Source: Nitrosomonas sp. (lineage in GTDB: Bacteria; Pseudomonadota; Gammaproteobacteria; Burkholderiales; Nitrosomonadaceae). Taken from it: a DNA stretch of 40,183 nucleotides. Below the pieces are notes generated by a model. It made no database searches. It was not told where the DNA came from and saw only the letters and a list, made by a program, of their open reading frames with translations. This document shows, in pieces, positions 1 through 8,742 of the stretch; position 1 is the first letter of the stretch; every line of letters begins with the position of its first letter. The stretch covers positions 1-40,183 of the forward strand of contig BQJA01000026.1 of assembly GCA_021604405.1 (NCBI GenBank), given 5' to 3'. A program made the position numbers and the translations under genes.

Positions 1-599
1 GGCAGAATCATCAGCGGGCCAGCAATCGCCATCACCAGCGGAAATGATGTGCCGCGGCTATACAGTGGTAAACGGGTCATCGCATACAGATAAGCAGCAA
101 CACCGCAAACAATGTACATCGGGAATGAACCGTAGAACACAACCACGTGACTTGGCGTGAAGCTGGTGTCACGAATGATCACTTGGTGCCAGGATGCATC
201 TTGCTCCGTAAAGAAGCTGCCACCCCAGTAAACACCAAACAGATAAACGCCCAACCACATCATCCAGTAGAAATAACGCTTAACTTCCAGTTTAGGATCC
301 AGGTTGTCTAATTGCTCTTTGCTGTCACGGGTTTTCAGTATCCAGCCCCAGGTAACTAACGCAAATAACGGCATCAGCGTCATGTGCACGCGCCACAGAC
401 CCATCCAGATCTGATCAAATTCTGGCTCCATCGAATCCATGCCATGCGAATAGGCAAAGGTCCGTTGATACCAAATCCAGAAAATCGCAACCGCCAGCAT
501 GATGCCCATGCCAAGCTTGTAGTACTTTGAGTCGTACCACAAAGACATGTCATAGTCTCGAGCACCTGCCGCGCTGCTTGTTCCCATTGTTGTTGCCAT
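1..599 (-). CDS. amoC: Ammonia monooxygenase subunit C, N-terminal 199 codons (cut by window edge)
   Basis: AmoC is a multi-pass inner-membrane subunit of ammonia monooxygenase, which oxidises ammonia to hydroxylamine. Translating the minus strand from the ATG at 599 gives a protein starting [20 protein letters not shown], which I recognise as Nitrosomonas-type AmoC. The Asp/His/His metal-ligand set of the AmoC/PmoC family is present as D134, H138 and H151 in the stretch [13 protein letters not shown] and the following TPSH. At least three hydrophobic segments are visible (about residues 29-45, 72-88 and 112-126). A good ribosome site, GGAGG, lies 7 nt before the ATG. The gene runs off the left edge, so it is not visible whether amoA and amoB follow or whether this is a solitary extra amoC copy. 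The closeness to operon-type AmoC sequences as I remember them favours the operon copy; that part is inference. Confidence 0.96.
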   Translation of the reverse strand, partial: MATTMGTSSAAGARDYDMSLWYDSKYYKLGMGIMLAVAIFWIWYQRTFAYSHGMDSMEPEFDQIWMGLWRVHMTLMPLFALVTWGWILKTRDSKEQLDNLDPKLEVKRYFYWMMWLGVYLFGVYWGGSFFTEQDASWHQVIIRDTSFTPSHVVVFYGSFPMYIVCGVAAYLYAMTRLPLYSRGTSFPLVMAIAGPLMIL

Positions 600-767
600 G
601 GTTTGTTCCTCCTGTTTGTTCCTGTTAATCAACTTATAAATCTCACTGTCAGCTTATAGTGCAACCAACAGCATAACCTACTCTATCGGTTATCTACTAC
701 TTCGTACTACTCGAATAACTACTGTTTCAGCAGGCAATCCTGTGCCCGACTGTTAGCTACATCGCAA

Positions 768-796
768 AAGGTAGTCGCACTGGACTTCTAAGTCAA
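768..796 (-). promoter_or_regulatory. Sigma-70-like promoter for amoC
   Basis: Read on the minus strand, TTGACT (791-796) is followed after exactly 17 nt by TACCTT (768-773). Transcription would start near 761 and give a leader of about 160 nt before the amoC ATG at 599. A second, weaker arrangement lies just upstream (TTGGTT, 17 nt, TTTATA, about 819-847), so tandem promoters are possible. Transcript mapping is not available here. Confidence 0.6.
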
Positions 797-883
797 GTAG
801 TTTGTCATAAAATTTCCACTATAAATGTAGGGATGATAAATGAACCAATTAGATATTTCCATTACAAACAAATGGTTATTTAA

Positions 884-912
884 TGCATAAATTTTCTGGA
901 AAAATTTATGCA
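884..912 (-). terminator. 12-bp perfect hairpin downstream of the PilG-like gene
   Basis: Arms TGCATAAATTTT (884-895) and AAAATTTATGCA (901-912) are exact reverse complements around a 5-nt loop. On the minus strand the stem is followed by TTAAATAACC, so the U-tract is weak. It lies about 180 nt after the stop of the response-regulator gene and upstream of the amoC promoter. It could be a terminator insulating amoC, or a protein-binding or cruciform-prone AT-rich site. Confidence 0.45.
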
Positions 913-1094
913 AAATACAAAATTAAATGCGGGAGAATACTGCCAGATAAAAATTTACTGCGCATAAAAACGGCTGCACAGTGTAACAATCAATTTTTTC
1001 TATATCGGTAGGGAGAATCTGAGAAGCAAGCGTATCGTGTATTTCAAATTTTCGCTTTAGGTATAAGCAGATATGTGTGGTCAAAGTTGTAACA

Positions 1095-1499
1095 CTAAGT
1101 AGCCATCGCACGTTGTACCGTATACTTTTGTGCGATATTTAATAAATTTTCTTTAGTAAATGGTTTAGTTAGATAATCATCTGAGCCTGCAATTCTGCCA
1201 CGTGCGCGATCAAACAGCCCTTTCTTACTTGATAACATAATAACCGGAACCGATTGGTATGTTGCGTTCTTTTTGATTAACATGCATGTCTGGTAGCCAT
1301 CCAGGCGCGGCATAATAATATCTACAAAAATTATATCAGGACGGTGGTCAATGATTTTAGCCATTGCGTCAAATCCATCAGTAGCCAGGATAATCTCGCA
1401 TCCCGATTGACCAAGAAAAATCTCAGCGCTGCGGCGGATGGTGTTGCTGTCATCAATTATCATGACTTTGATCCCTTCCAAGGTTTTTATATTGTCCAC
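1095..1499 (-). CDS. PilG-like single-domain response regulator
   Basis: This 134-residue protein is a stand-alone CheY-type receiver. The acidic pair D16/D17 lies in VMIIDDSNTIRR, the phospho-acceptor Asp lies in IIFVDIIMPRLDGYQTC, the conserved Ser in VIMLSSKKGLFDRARG and the conserved Lys in YLTKPFTKE. The match to PilG, the twitching-motility output receiver of the Pil-Chp system, is unusually close, including the GLFD.A.GRI.GSD.YLTKPF stretch. PilG normally sits with pilH, pilI and pilJ. Here it stands alone, about 240 bp downstream of trkH and about 500 bp upstream of amoC, so its partners must lie elsewhere and its role is inferred from sequence only. A -10-like TATAGT occurs at about 1523-1528, but no clear -35 was found. 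Confidence 0.9.
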   Translation of the reverse strand: MDNIKTLEGIKVMIIDDSNTIRRSAEIFLGQSGCEIILATDGFDAMAKIIDHRPDIIFVDIIMPRLDGYQTCMLIKKNATYQSVPVIMLSSKKGLFDRARGRIAGSDDYLTKPFTKENLLNIAQKYTVQRAMAT

Positions 1500-1737
1500 A
1501 CGCGTTTCTCCATGTTTTGCTTATACTATAATCACAGCAAATTTTATCTCGTTTGTAACGACAAAAAATTGGCGCAGCGATTAAAGCAAGTAAAAGTTGT
1601 TCCCGGTACCCGTGCAATACATTCTCATATCTATCGTCCAGGATGGCTCAATGAATATTCGCTTTACACTGGTCTTAACACTTTATTATCTCTTAAGAAA
1701 ATTATGAACATAGATGAAAAAACGAGGCTAGATTAGT

Positions 1738-3195
1738 CTATTTCCTCCAAAAAGCGGGTGTGAAAATTACCAGTAGCGTAAAAAATTCTAATCTTCCCAG
1801 TAACATAGCAAAACTACATATCCATGTTTGAAAGTCAGTTAATGAAGCGTATGTAGTGCCAGGTCCAATTTGACCAAGTCCAGGCCCCAGATTATTAATA
1901 CAGGCTACTGCGGCCGAAAATGCTGTAACGATGTCAAGACCACTTAAGGCGAGAACAAGCGTTATCATGACGATACTTGTCGCATAAATAAATAGAAAAA
2001 CCAGTACCGCAAAAATGATTTTATTTGACACCACGCTTTCACCGAGTTTAACGGGTGATATAGCTTTTGGGTGCATAATAGTAATCATCTCTCTGAAGAA
2101 TTGTTGGTATAGTATGCGGGCACGTATCATTTTTATACCACCCCCCGTAGAACCCGAGGAAGTACAAAATCCTGACAGAAACAGCATCAGCAATGGAACA
2201 AAGATTGGCCACAAACTGTAATCAGTATTGCTGTAACCAGTAGTTGTAGCAACAGAAACAACATTAAAAGTGGCATACCTTAACGCAGCAACAGGGTCGG
2301 TATAAACATCTACAAACCATAAATAAAAAGCAAGCCCGAGGCAGCTTGTTAACAAAATAAAAATAAATAGGCCCGCTTCCGGATCACGGTAATAAGAAAA
2401 AAGACTTTTAGCGCGCCATGCTAAAAAATGTGTTGCAAAATTGATACCGGCAACTAACATAAAAAAAATTGCAACCATCTCAATTAGCGGGGAATCCCAG
2501 TATCCATAACTGGCATCATGCGATGAAAAACCGCCGAGCCCTAATGTCGTAAAAGCGTGCATGATTGCATCAAACCAATGCATGCCAGCTAGCTTATATG
2601 CAAAAGCACAAGTTAACGTCAAACCGACATAAACCAACCATAAGCCCTTGGCCGTTTCTGCAATACGTGGTGTCAATTTGTTTTCTTTCATAGGACCGGG
2701 GGTTTCTGCCTTAAGTACCTGCCTGCCACCAACACCCAGCAATGGTAAAATCGCGACTGCTAAAACAATTAAACCCATCCCGCCTAACCACACCATTTGA
2801 CCGCGCCAGAAATTGATCGAAGTCGGCAGTGTATCCAACCCCGTCAATACGGTACCCCCTGTGGCCGTAAGTCCAGAAACGGCTTCAAAATAGGCCATAC
2901 TCAGGCTCAATTCTGGCAGAATAATTAGTAATGGCAACATAGCAAAAGCCGGCAATACGGACCATACCAGCACAACCAGCAAAAAGCCATCACGAACCTG
3001 CATCTCACGCCTGTAACGCCGGGTAGATAACCACAAGGTCAAGCCAGCCACGCTAGTGATAAGAATGGCTTCATCGAAAGCAGATCTTGCACCATCATTT
3101 GTCCAATACGATAAACACAGCGGTGCCAGCATGGTGAACCCAAATGCCAGAATCATCTTACCAAGTACATTGGCAACAGCGAAAAATCGGCTCAT
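1738..3195 (-). CDS. trkH: Trk potassium uptake channel subunit TrkH
   Basis: TrkH is the inner-membrane ion-conducting subunit of the Trk potassium uptake system. At 485 residues it matches the usual family length (about 483). The four filter/pore loops are recognisable: TATGGTVLTG (about 110-119), TTLGLGGFSS (216-225), ATTTGYSNTD (316-325) and NNLGPGLGQIGPG (434-446). Hydrophobic helices alternate between them in the typical M1-P-M2 pattern. The glycine-rich SSGSTGGGIK (346-355), typical of the gating loop in the third repeat, is present. The gene starts 33 bp after trkA on the same strand, so the two are almost certainly co-transcribed, and the cytosolic TrkA ring would gate this channel. 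Confidence 0.95.
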   Translation of the reverse strand: MSRFFAVANVLGKMILAFGFTMLAPLCLSYWTNDGARSAFDEAILITSVAGLTLWLSTRRYRREMQVRDGFLLVVLVWSVLPAFAMLPLLIILPELSLSMAYFEAVSGLTATGGTVLTGLDTLPTSINFWRGQMVWLGGMGLIVLAVAILPLLGVGGRQVLKAETPGPMKENKLTPRIAETAKGLWLVYVGLTLTCAFAYKLAGMHWFDAIMHAFTTLGLGGFSSHDASYGYWDSPLIEMVAIFFMLVAGINFATHFLAWRAKSLFSYYRDPEAGLFIFILLTSCLGLAFYLWFVDVYTDPVAALRYATFNVVSVATTTGYSNTDYSLWPIFVPLLMLFLSGFCTSSGSTGGGIKMIRARILYQQFFREMITIMHPKAISPVKLGESVVSNKIIFAVLVFLFIYATSIVMITLVLALSGLDIVTAFSAAVACINNLGPGLGQIGPGTTYASLTDFQTWICSFAMLLGRLEFFTLLVIFTPAFWRK

Positions 3196-3228
3196 TGATG
3201 AACCAGTGCCTCTTCACGGAAAAGCCGA

Positions 3229-4680
3229 TTACAGAAAACCAACATTAACCTGAAATAATTGTTCTACCTGCCGAATCATTTTTCTATTGACCACAAACAA
3301 AATCACATGATCCTCTGATTCGATAACCGTATCGTGATGTGCAATAATCACCTGTAAATCTTGTGCAGCTAAGCCGCGATCTTCTTTTTGCCCGTTAACA
3401 GCAGTCCCACTCGGTATATTTTTTGATGCCGATAAACCACGGACAATTGCACCAATCGTTGCACCTTTTGGCAACCTAATTTCTTCAACCTTTCGCCCGA
3501 CTACTTTGGAAGACTTTTTATCCCCATGTGCCACCAGCTCAATCGCTTCTGCTGCACCTCTGCGCAAACTGTGCACCGCTGCCACATCACCGTGACGAAC
3601 ATACGCAAGTAATGAACCAATCGTTACCTGCGCTGGAGATATCGCAATATCAATACCGCTGCTTTGTACTAAATCTACATACGCACTACGATTAATAAGT
3701 GCTACAACCTTATGAGCGCCCATACGTTTGGCCAATAATGATGACATAATGTTGTTTTCATCATCATTGGTAAGCGAACAGAATACGTCCATTTCTGCAA
3801 TACTTTCACTTTCCAGCAACGTCTCGTCAGTTGCATCACCATGCAGCACCATGGTTTTGTGCAAGTTTTCCGACAAGCTCTCACATATCTTTTGGTTATA
3901 TTCGATAATTCTTACTTGATAATCATTCTCGGTTGCCTTGCCAAGTCGCCTACCAATTTTCCCGCCCCCTGCAATCATTACCCGTTTAACCGGCTTATCC
4001 AGACGCCGCAATTCACGCATCACAAAACGAATGTCTTCCGTTGCGGCGAGGAAAAACACTTCATCTTCTGCTTCAATAATTGTATCGCCTTCCGGGATAA
4101 TCGGACGGTCTTTACGAAAGATGGCGGCCACCCGTGTATCGACATTTGGAACATGCTTACGCAATTCCTGCAATTGTTGACCGACTAACGGACCACCATA
4201 AAATGCTCGAACCGCCACCAAACTTACCTTGCCAGAAGCAAAATCAAGTACTTGCAGCGCTTCCGGAAACTCCATTAACTTCTTGATGTATTCCGTTACA
4301 ATCTGCTCCGGGCAAATTGCAAAATCCACACAAAAATTATCCGCAGTAAAAATCGCTGGATGCGCAAGATATTCAGCGGAATGGATCCGTGCGATCTTTG
4401 TTGGTGTATTAAAAAGTGTAGCCGCAAGCTTGCACGCGACTAGGTTCGTTTCATCACTTGCGGTTACGGCTAGAACCAAATCAGCATCTTCAGCCCCAGC
4501 TTGTGCCAAAATCGATGGATGGCCCGCATTACCGACGACCGTACGTAAATCCATACGATCTTGTAATAATGACAATCTTTCTGGCGCCACATCAACAATA
4601 GTAATATCGTTGGCTTCACTGACCAGACTTTCTGCAGCTGATGAACCCACTTGGCCAGCACCAAGAATTAGAATATTCAA
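3229..4680 (-). CDS. trkA: Trk potassium system NAD-binding regulatory protein TrkA
   Basis: TrkA forms the cytosolic nucleotide-binding gating ring of the Trk potassium transporter. Two RCK-N Rossmann halves are visible: the first has GAGQVG at 7-12 with an acidic strand end (IVD, about 28-30), and the second has GGGKIG at 238-243. Each is followed by an RCK-C-like region. The length of 483 residues is slightly above the usual 458; the extra length appears to be in the second RCK-C (around the ASKNIPSG and GQKEDRG stretch). The gene sits 35 bp downstream of the inositol-phosphatase-family gene and 33 bp upstream of trkH, which fits one transcript of four genes. Confidence 0.95.
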   Translation of the reverse strand: MNILILGAGQVGSSAAESLVSEANDITIVDVAPERLSLLQDRMDLRTVVGNAGHPSILAQAGAEDADLVLAVTASDETNLVACKLAATLFNTPTKIARIHSAEYLAHPAIFTADNFCVDFAICPEQIVTEYIKKLMEFPEALQVLDFASGKVSLVAVRAFYGGPLVGQQLQELRKHVPNVDTRVAAIFRKDRPIIPEGDTIIEAEDEVFFLAATEDIRFVMRELRRLDKPVKRVMIAGGGKIGRRLGKATENDYQVRIIEYNQKICESLSENLHKTMVLHGDATDETLLESESIAEMDVFCSLTNDDENNIMSSLLAKRMGAHKVVALINRSAYVDLVQSSGIDIAISPAQVTIGSLLAYVRHGDVAAVHSLRRGAAEAIELVAHGDKKSSKVVGRKVEEIRLPKGATIGAIVRGLSASKNIPSGTAVNGQKEDRGLAAQDLQVIIAHHDTVIESEDHVILFVVNRKMIRQVEQLFQVNVGFL

Positions 4681-4715
4681 TTGTATCGTCTACGATGAAA
4701 TATCAGGCTATTTCT

Positions 4716-5540
4716 CTATAGGTGGTTTGACATAATTTGTGCCTGACAGGCACGTACCCAATCCCGCCATTGAGAAAACAGTATCGGATCAAGCGCTGCA
4801 ATTACTGAGCGTTGCCAAGGAGAGCCCGACCAATAGCTGTCTTGATCAAACTTGCACATGTTTCCACCTGCCTCTTCTAAAATCAGCGCGCCCGCTGCAT
4901 AATCCCATGGTTTTTGTCCACCATGCAAATAAAGATCAAAATAGCCGGCGGCAGTGTAACACCACTCTAAAGTGCAGGCGCCATAATTGCGCTGGGAAGC
5001 ATACGGTGGGTTACCGGCAATTTTTTCAGCCAGTTTCCGATCAAGCCGTTTCAGATCAACATTGGCAATTGCGCTGGATAGCGTTGCAGAAGATTTTTTA
5101 ATAGGTAACCGCTTGCCATTTAAATACGCACCTTTGTGTTTTTCAGCATAAAACATTTCATTTGTAACAGGATTATAAACAACACCCAGAACACTTTTAC
5201 CTTGTTTCATTAATGCTACTGATATGGCGAAATAGGGCAGTCCGTTGATAAAATTTGAAGTGCCATCAATTGGATCCACGTTCCATAATCCATCTTCACC
5301 TGCCAACCATTGTTCGTGCTGCATTTGTGCCGACATTTCTTCTCCCATCGCAGCAACTGGATGAATTTCTTGCAGCTCCCGCAACAATACTTCCTGCGCG
5401 GCAAGATCAGCCTCAGTAAAACTGCTGCCGTCTGCTTTTTTTTGCCGGGAAACTTGCGTGTAACGTGGCAGCACTTCTTGTTGGGCAACCATTTTTACGA
5501 CCGCGATTACTTTTTCAAGCACGCTTATTCCGTCCGCCAT
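4716..5540 (-). CDS. Inositol monophosphatase / CysQ-family phosphatase
   Basis: This 274-residue protein belongs to the Mg-dependent, Li-sensitive phosphatase superfamily (SuhB/CysQ/IMPase). The metal-binding signatures are present: GEE at 66-68, WNVDPIDGTSNFINGLP at about 86-102 (D89, D92) and PWDYAAGALILEEAGG at 211-226 (D213). Family members hydrolyse inositol-1-phosphate, 3'-phosphoadenosine 5'-phosphate or sugar phosphates; the sequence alone does not settle which. The gene overlaps the 3' end of the thioredoxin-fold gene by 16 bp and precedes trkA by 35 bp. CysQ activity on PAP would fit a sulfur/redox neighbour, but that is inference. Confidence 0.9.
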   Translation of the reverse strand: MADGISVLEKVIAVVKMVAQQEVLPRYTQVSRQKKADGSSFTEADLAAQEVLLRELQEIHPVAAMGEEMSAQMQHEQWLAGEDGLWNVDPIDGTSNFINGLPYFAISVALMKQGKSVLGVVYNPVTNEMFYAEKHKGAYLNGKRLPIKKSSATLSSAIANVDLKRLDRKLAEKIAGNPPYASQRNYGACTLEWCYTAAGYFDLYLHGGQKPWDYAAGALILEEAGGNMCKFDQDSYWSGSPWQRSVIAALDPILFSQWRDWVRACQAQIMSNHL

Positions 5541-6082
5541 TTGATTGAACAGCCAATACTGGGGATTTGGTTCTCCGGACCAGTACCTGTTTTTGCGACT
5601 TGAAGCATCCCTTCAAATAAATCACGTCGCACATCTGCAGGTGCCGCTTCCTTTCGTGAAGCGTCAAGACGCCCACGGTACTGCAATTTCAGATCTCCAT
5701 TAAAACCAAAAAAATCTGGCGTACATACAGCGCCATATGCCTTGGCAACCGCTTGAGTTTCATCCCATACATAGGGGAATGGATAATCAAATTGTTTTGC
5801 GATCCGCGCCATATTGTCAAATGAATCTTCAGGGTAATCCGCTGGATCATTGGACATAATAGCAATTGCACCGACACCAAGCGGTGCCAGTTCATTGACA
5901 TCACGGATAATCCGATCTTGTACCGCTTTTACATATGGACAGTGATTACATATAAACATGACCAGCAAACCATTTTTTCCTTTAACTGAAGCCAGGTTAT
6001 AGCGTTTTCCATCGACACCCGGTAAATCAAAATCAATAGCTTCCCAACCAAATTCACAAACTGGCGTTTCCAGACTTGCCAT
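5525..6082 (-). CDS. Thioredoxin-fold (AhpC/TSA-like) protein with CxxC
   Basis: This 185-residue protein resembles the thioredoxin/peroxiredoxin-like proteins annotated as thioredoxin family or AhpC/TSA-like. The redox motif is CNHCPYVK with C45 and C48; a third cysteine, C120, lies in AVCTPDFFGFN, at the cis-Pro loop region. No signal peptide is evident, so a cytosolic location is likely. I chose the ATG at 6082 because GGGAG lies 8 nt upstream; the in-frame TTG two codons earlier would sit almost on the ribosome site. It is the first gene of the unit leading to trkA and trkH. Substrate and electron donor are unknown. Confidence 0.88.
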   Translation of the reverse strand: MASLETPVCEFGWEAIDFDLPGVDGKRYNLASVKGKNGLLVMFICNHCPYVKAVQDRIIRDVNELAPLGVGAIAIMSNDPADYPEDSFDNMARIAKQFDYPFPYVWDETQAVAKAYGAVCTPDFFGFNGDLKLQYRGRLDASRKEAAPADVRRDLFEGMLQVAKTGTGPENQIPSIGCSIKWRTE

Positions 6083-6140
6083 CTTCAATCTCCCTAATTT
6101 ATGTGTTTCTATTTATATTAAAAACACAGAATAAGCAACT

Positions 6141-6173
6141 TAACATCATTCGTTTGACAAGTGAATGATGTTA
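6141..6173. promoter_or_regulatory. Divergent promoter region with 11-bp inverted repeat
   Basis: Arms TAACATCATTC (6141-6151) and GAATGATGTTA (6163-6173) are perfect reverse complements separated by 11 nt, with centres 22 bp apart, about two helical turns. A consensus TTGACA (6154-6159) for rightward transcription towards rsmE lies inside the spacer, although the matching -10 (ACATAT, 18 nt on) is weak. Leftward, TTGCTT, 17 nt, TAAATA can be read towards the thioredoxin-fold gene. The geometry suits a dimeric regulator acting on both directions. Confidence 0.45.
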
Positions 6174-6240
6174 TTAAACATATTATGAAATTTTTATATT
6201 ATCATGAGCACATCATTAATTGCCTACCTTTTGCACCATT

Positions 6241-6987
6241 ATGTTCCCCCGCTTTTATTATGCTGAAGCGCTGCGCACCGGCTGTGTGATTGAGCTGCCG
6301 TTAAACACCAGACACCATGCAACACGTGTATTGCGGCTTAAACAAGGTAATATTGTTACATTGTTTAATGGCAAAGGCGGCGAATTCCATGCTCAAATTG
6401 AGCATATCAGCAAAACTCGCACAACAGTCAAAATAGACGAGCATTGTGAAATCGAGCGCGAGTCACCACTCACTTTAGCGCTGGTACAAGCAATATGCTC
6501 GAGTGAGAAAATGGATTGGATTATACAAAAATCAGTGGAGTTCGGCACAAATTATATTCAACCAGTAATCACCAAACGGAGTGTTGTGCGGCTTTCTGCT
6601 GACCGGGCAAGAAAACGTCATCAGCACTGGCAACAAGTTGTAATTGCGGCATGTGAACAATGTGGCAGAAACCGTATACCAGAGATATTACCACTTCAGT
6701 CTCTGTCAGACTGGTTCGATAACAAAAGAACCGCCAAAACATTTCAACAACAATTTCTTATGCTTTCGACCACGGCCACAAAAAGATTAAAAGATTTTCC
6801 CAGCTTGTCGCCTGACAACAAGATAACCCTGCTTGTTGGTCCAGAAGGTGGTTTAACGCCAGAAGAAGAGGCGGCTGCCCTGTATGCTGGATTTTCATCA
6901 ATACGTATGGGAAAACGTATTCTTCGTACTGAAAGCGCGGCACTCGCCACGATTGCTGCCATGCAAGCGATATGGGGCGATTATTAG
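6241..6987 (+). CDS. rsmE: 16S rRNA (uracil-1498-N3) methyltransferase RsmE
   Basis: RsmE methylates N3 of U1498 in 16S rRNA in the assembled 30S subunit, using S-adenosylmethionine. The 248-residue product starts MFPRFYYAEA, matching the family's N-terminal PUA-like region. The C-terminal SPOUT knot is clear: LLVGPEGGLTPEE (about 198-210) and RMGKRILRTESAALA near the end. The ATG at 6241 is preferred because it aligns with the family start; a TTG 21 nt upstream keeps the frame open but adds residues the family lacks. Neither has a clear ribosome site. argA follows after 46 bp on the same strand. Confidence 0.95.
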   Translation: MFPRFYYAEALRTGCVIELPLNTRHHATRVLRLKQGNIVTLFNGKGGEFHAQIEHISKTRTTVKIDEHCEIERESPLTLALVQAICSSEKMDWIIQKSVEFGTNYIQPVITKRSVVRLSADRARKRHQHWQQVVIAACEQCGRNRIPEILPLQSLSDWFDNKRTAKTFQQQFLMLSTTATKRLKDFPSLSPDNKITLLVGPEGGLTPEEEAAALYAGFSSIRMGKRILRTESAALATIAAMQAIWGDY

Positions 6988-7033
6988 TTCCTTAGAAGAT
7001 ATATTTTTTCAAAAAAATTAATTAAGATATTTA

Positions 7034-8374
7034 ATGCAGCTAAATACAAATTTTGTTTCCTGGTTCCGGTCCGTTGCACCCTATGTTAACGCGTTTCGGG
7101 GAAAAACATTTGTCATCGCTTTCAGCGGAGAAGTTTTTTCCGATGAAAAATTTGTCGAGCTGGTTCATGACTTCAACCTGCTTGCAAGTCTAGGCGTTCG
7201 ATTGGTATTGGTACATGGCGCACGGCCGCAAATTCAGGCACGGCTAAAAGAAAATAACCTTTCAAGCAAATCTGCATTGGGAATGCGAGTCACTGATCCA
7301 GCGACGTTACAGCGCATAAAAGAATCAGTCGGCCGGGTTCATGTCGAAATAGAAGCATTGCTGTCGATGGGATTGCCTAATTCACCAATGGCCAATGCAT
7401 CCATACGCGTAACCAGCGGCAACTTTGTAACGGCCTGCCCAATTGGTGTTTTGGATGGGGTTGACTTAATGTATAGTGGAAAAGTGCGAAAAATCAATCT
7501 GTCCGCTATTCGTTCGCATTTGGATCTTGGTGAGTTGATCCTTATTTCACCACTGGGTTATTCTCCAACCGGAGAAATATTTAATTTGGCACTGGAAAAT
7601 GTTGCAACCGAAACGGCAATAGCACTCAATGCGGAAAAACTCATTTTCATGCTGGATTCAATGAGCGTTGAAGGAACTGAGTCTGATAAAACAGACGCAT
7701 TACCGCGTGAACTAACCGTATCCGAGAGTAAATTGATGCATAACGAGCTCATGCATAAATCAGCAAAACATTATGACGAGATCAGGCGCATTCTTTATCA
7801 TGCGATCAAAGCATGCGAAGGCAATGTAGATCGCGTTCATCTCATCAACCGGCATATTGATGGAGCAATTCTTCAGGAATTATTCACGCACAATGGGATT
7901 GGCTGCATGATTTCTCAGGAATCACTGCAAACGCTCAGAAAAGCAGGGATTGAAGATGTTGGCGGAATCCTGCAATTAATCGAACCGCTTGAAGCTGAAG
8001 GTATTCTGGTAAGACGCAGCCGCGAGCTATTGGAAATCGAGATTGAACGCTTTGTTATATTAGAGCATGATGGCATGATGATCGGATGTGCCGCGATCTA
8101 TCCATTTTCCGATGAAAATGCTTGCGAGCTGGCATGTCTGGCGGTACATCCCGATTACCGGAACACAGGATATGGCGGCCTGTTACTCAAGCAAATTGAA
8201 GCTGAAACGGTAACACGAGGGTATAAAAAAATATTTGTTCTTACGACGCACGCAGCTCACTGGTTTATCGAACACGGTTTCATTGAAATCAAATTAACCG
8301 AATTACCCAAGGCAAAACAAGGGCTTTACAATTATCAGCGCCGCTCAAAAGCGTTTATGAAGAATTTACAGTAA
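7034..8374 (+). CDS. argA: N-acetylglutamate synthase (amino-acid N-acetyltransferase)
   Basis: ArgA makes N-acetylglutamate from glutamate and acetyl-CoA, the first step of arginine synthesis. The 446-residue protein has the two-part architecture of the classical enzyme. An amino-acid-kinase-like domain (about 1-290) carries FVIAFSGEVF and VLVHGARPQI, and a C-terminal GNAT acetyltransferase domain (about 300-440) carries the acetyl-CoA motif RNTGYGGLLL (376-385). The kinase-like domain is the arginine feedback site in this family. The ribosome site is weak (AAGATATTTA before ATG). It is probably co-transcribed with rsmE. Confidence 0.95.
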   Translation: MQLNTNFVSWFRSVAPYVNAFRGKTFVIAFSGEVFSDEKFVELVHDFNLLASLGVRLVLVHGARPQIQARLKENNLSSKSALGMRVTDPATLQRIKESVGRVHVEIEALLSMGLPNSPMANASIRVTSGNFVTACPIGVLDGVDLMYSGKVRKINLSAIRSHLDLGELILISPLGYSPTGEIFNLALENVATETAIALNAEKLIFMLDSMSVEGTESDKTDALPRELTVSESKLMHNELMHKSAKHYDEIRRILYHAIKACEGNVDRVHLINRHIDGAILQELFTHNGIGCMISQESLQTLRKAGIEDVGGILQLIEPLEAEGILVRRSRELLEIEIERFVILEHDGMMIGCAAIYPFSDENACELACLAVHPDYRNTGYGGLLLKQIEAETVTRGYKKIFVLTTHAAHWFIEHGFIEIKLTELPKAKQGLYNYQRRSKAFMKNLQ

Positions 8375-8466
8375 TAACTTGGTAATTGAATTGGGAATCT
8401 TAGGTTTACCTCGTCTTATAAAACCACCATAATTACATTTGTTTTATTACTTCTTTAGGAAATTGA

Positions 8467-8742
8467 ATGGCAAGGATAGTGAAATGCATTAAACTTGGAC
8501 GCGAAGCGGAAGGGCTTGATTTTCAAGTATATCCTGGGGAGCTTGGTAAGCGTATATTTGAAAACGTTTCAAAAGAAGCTTGGAACGGATGGCTTAAGCA
8601 TCAAACCATTTTGGTCAATGAATATCGCTTAAATTTATCAGATATAAAAGCCCGTGAGTATTTGGCCGGCCAATTGGAATCCTATTTCTTTGGTGCAGGC
8701 GCAGAACAACCGGAAGGTTATGTGCCACCCAATAGTAGCTGA
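8467..8742 (+). CDS. yggX: YggX-family Fe(II) trafficking / oxidative damage protection protein
   Basis: This 91-residue cytosolic protein is a full-length YggX homologue. It starts [19 protein letters not shown], with the conserved cysteine C7, then PGELGKRI and the aromatic-rich WNGWLKHQ, and ends PEGYVPP, all typical of the family. YggX limits damage to iron-sulfur clusters and labile iron, which would matter in an ammonia oxidiser rich in haem and iron. The start is supported by AGGAAATTG just upstream. It follows argA after 92 bp and overlaps a palindrome at its stop codon. Confidence 0.95.
   Translation: MARIVKCIKLGREAEGLDFQVYPGELGKRIFENVSKEAWNGWLKHQTILVNEYRLNLSDIKAREYLAGQLESYFFGAGAEQPEGYVPPNSS

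Larger units (their letters stand above)
600..1094 (-). other. Non-coding gap between the PilG-like gene and amoC
   Basis: This gap of 495 bp holds the amoC leader, one good and one weaker promoter, and a long hairpin at 884-912. The leader contains several short AGTAGT-type repeats around 685-725. An open frame can be read on the minus strand at 923-1111, but it overlaps the end of the upstream gene, has no ribosome site and resembles nothing I know. I see no gene here. Confidence 0.6.

Noticed and set aside
923-1111. 62-codon minus-strand open frame upstream of amoC
   Set aside because: It begins inside the end of the PilG-like gene, has no ribosome site, and the region is better explained as the amoC control region.
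1344-1736. 130-codon plus-strand open frame across the PilG-like gene and its upstream gap
   Set aside because: Its first third is antisense to a well-recognised receiver domain, it has no ribosome site and its translation resembles nothing known.
3841-4735. Plus-strand open frames over trkA
   Set aside because: Antisense shadows of a gene with two clear nucleotide-binding domains.
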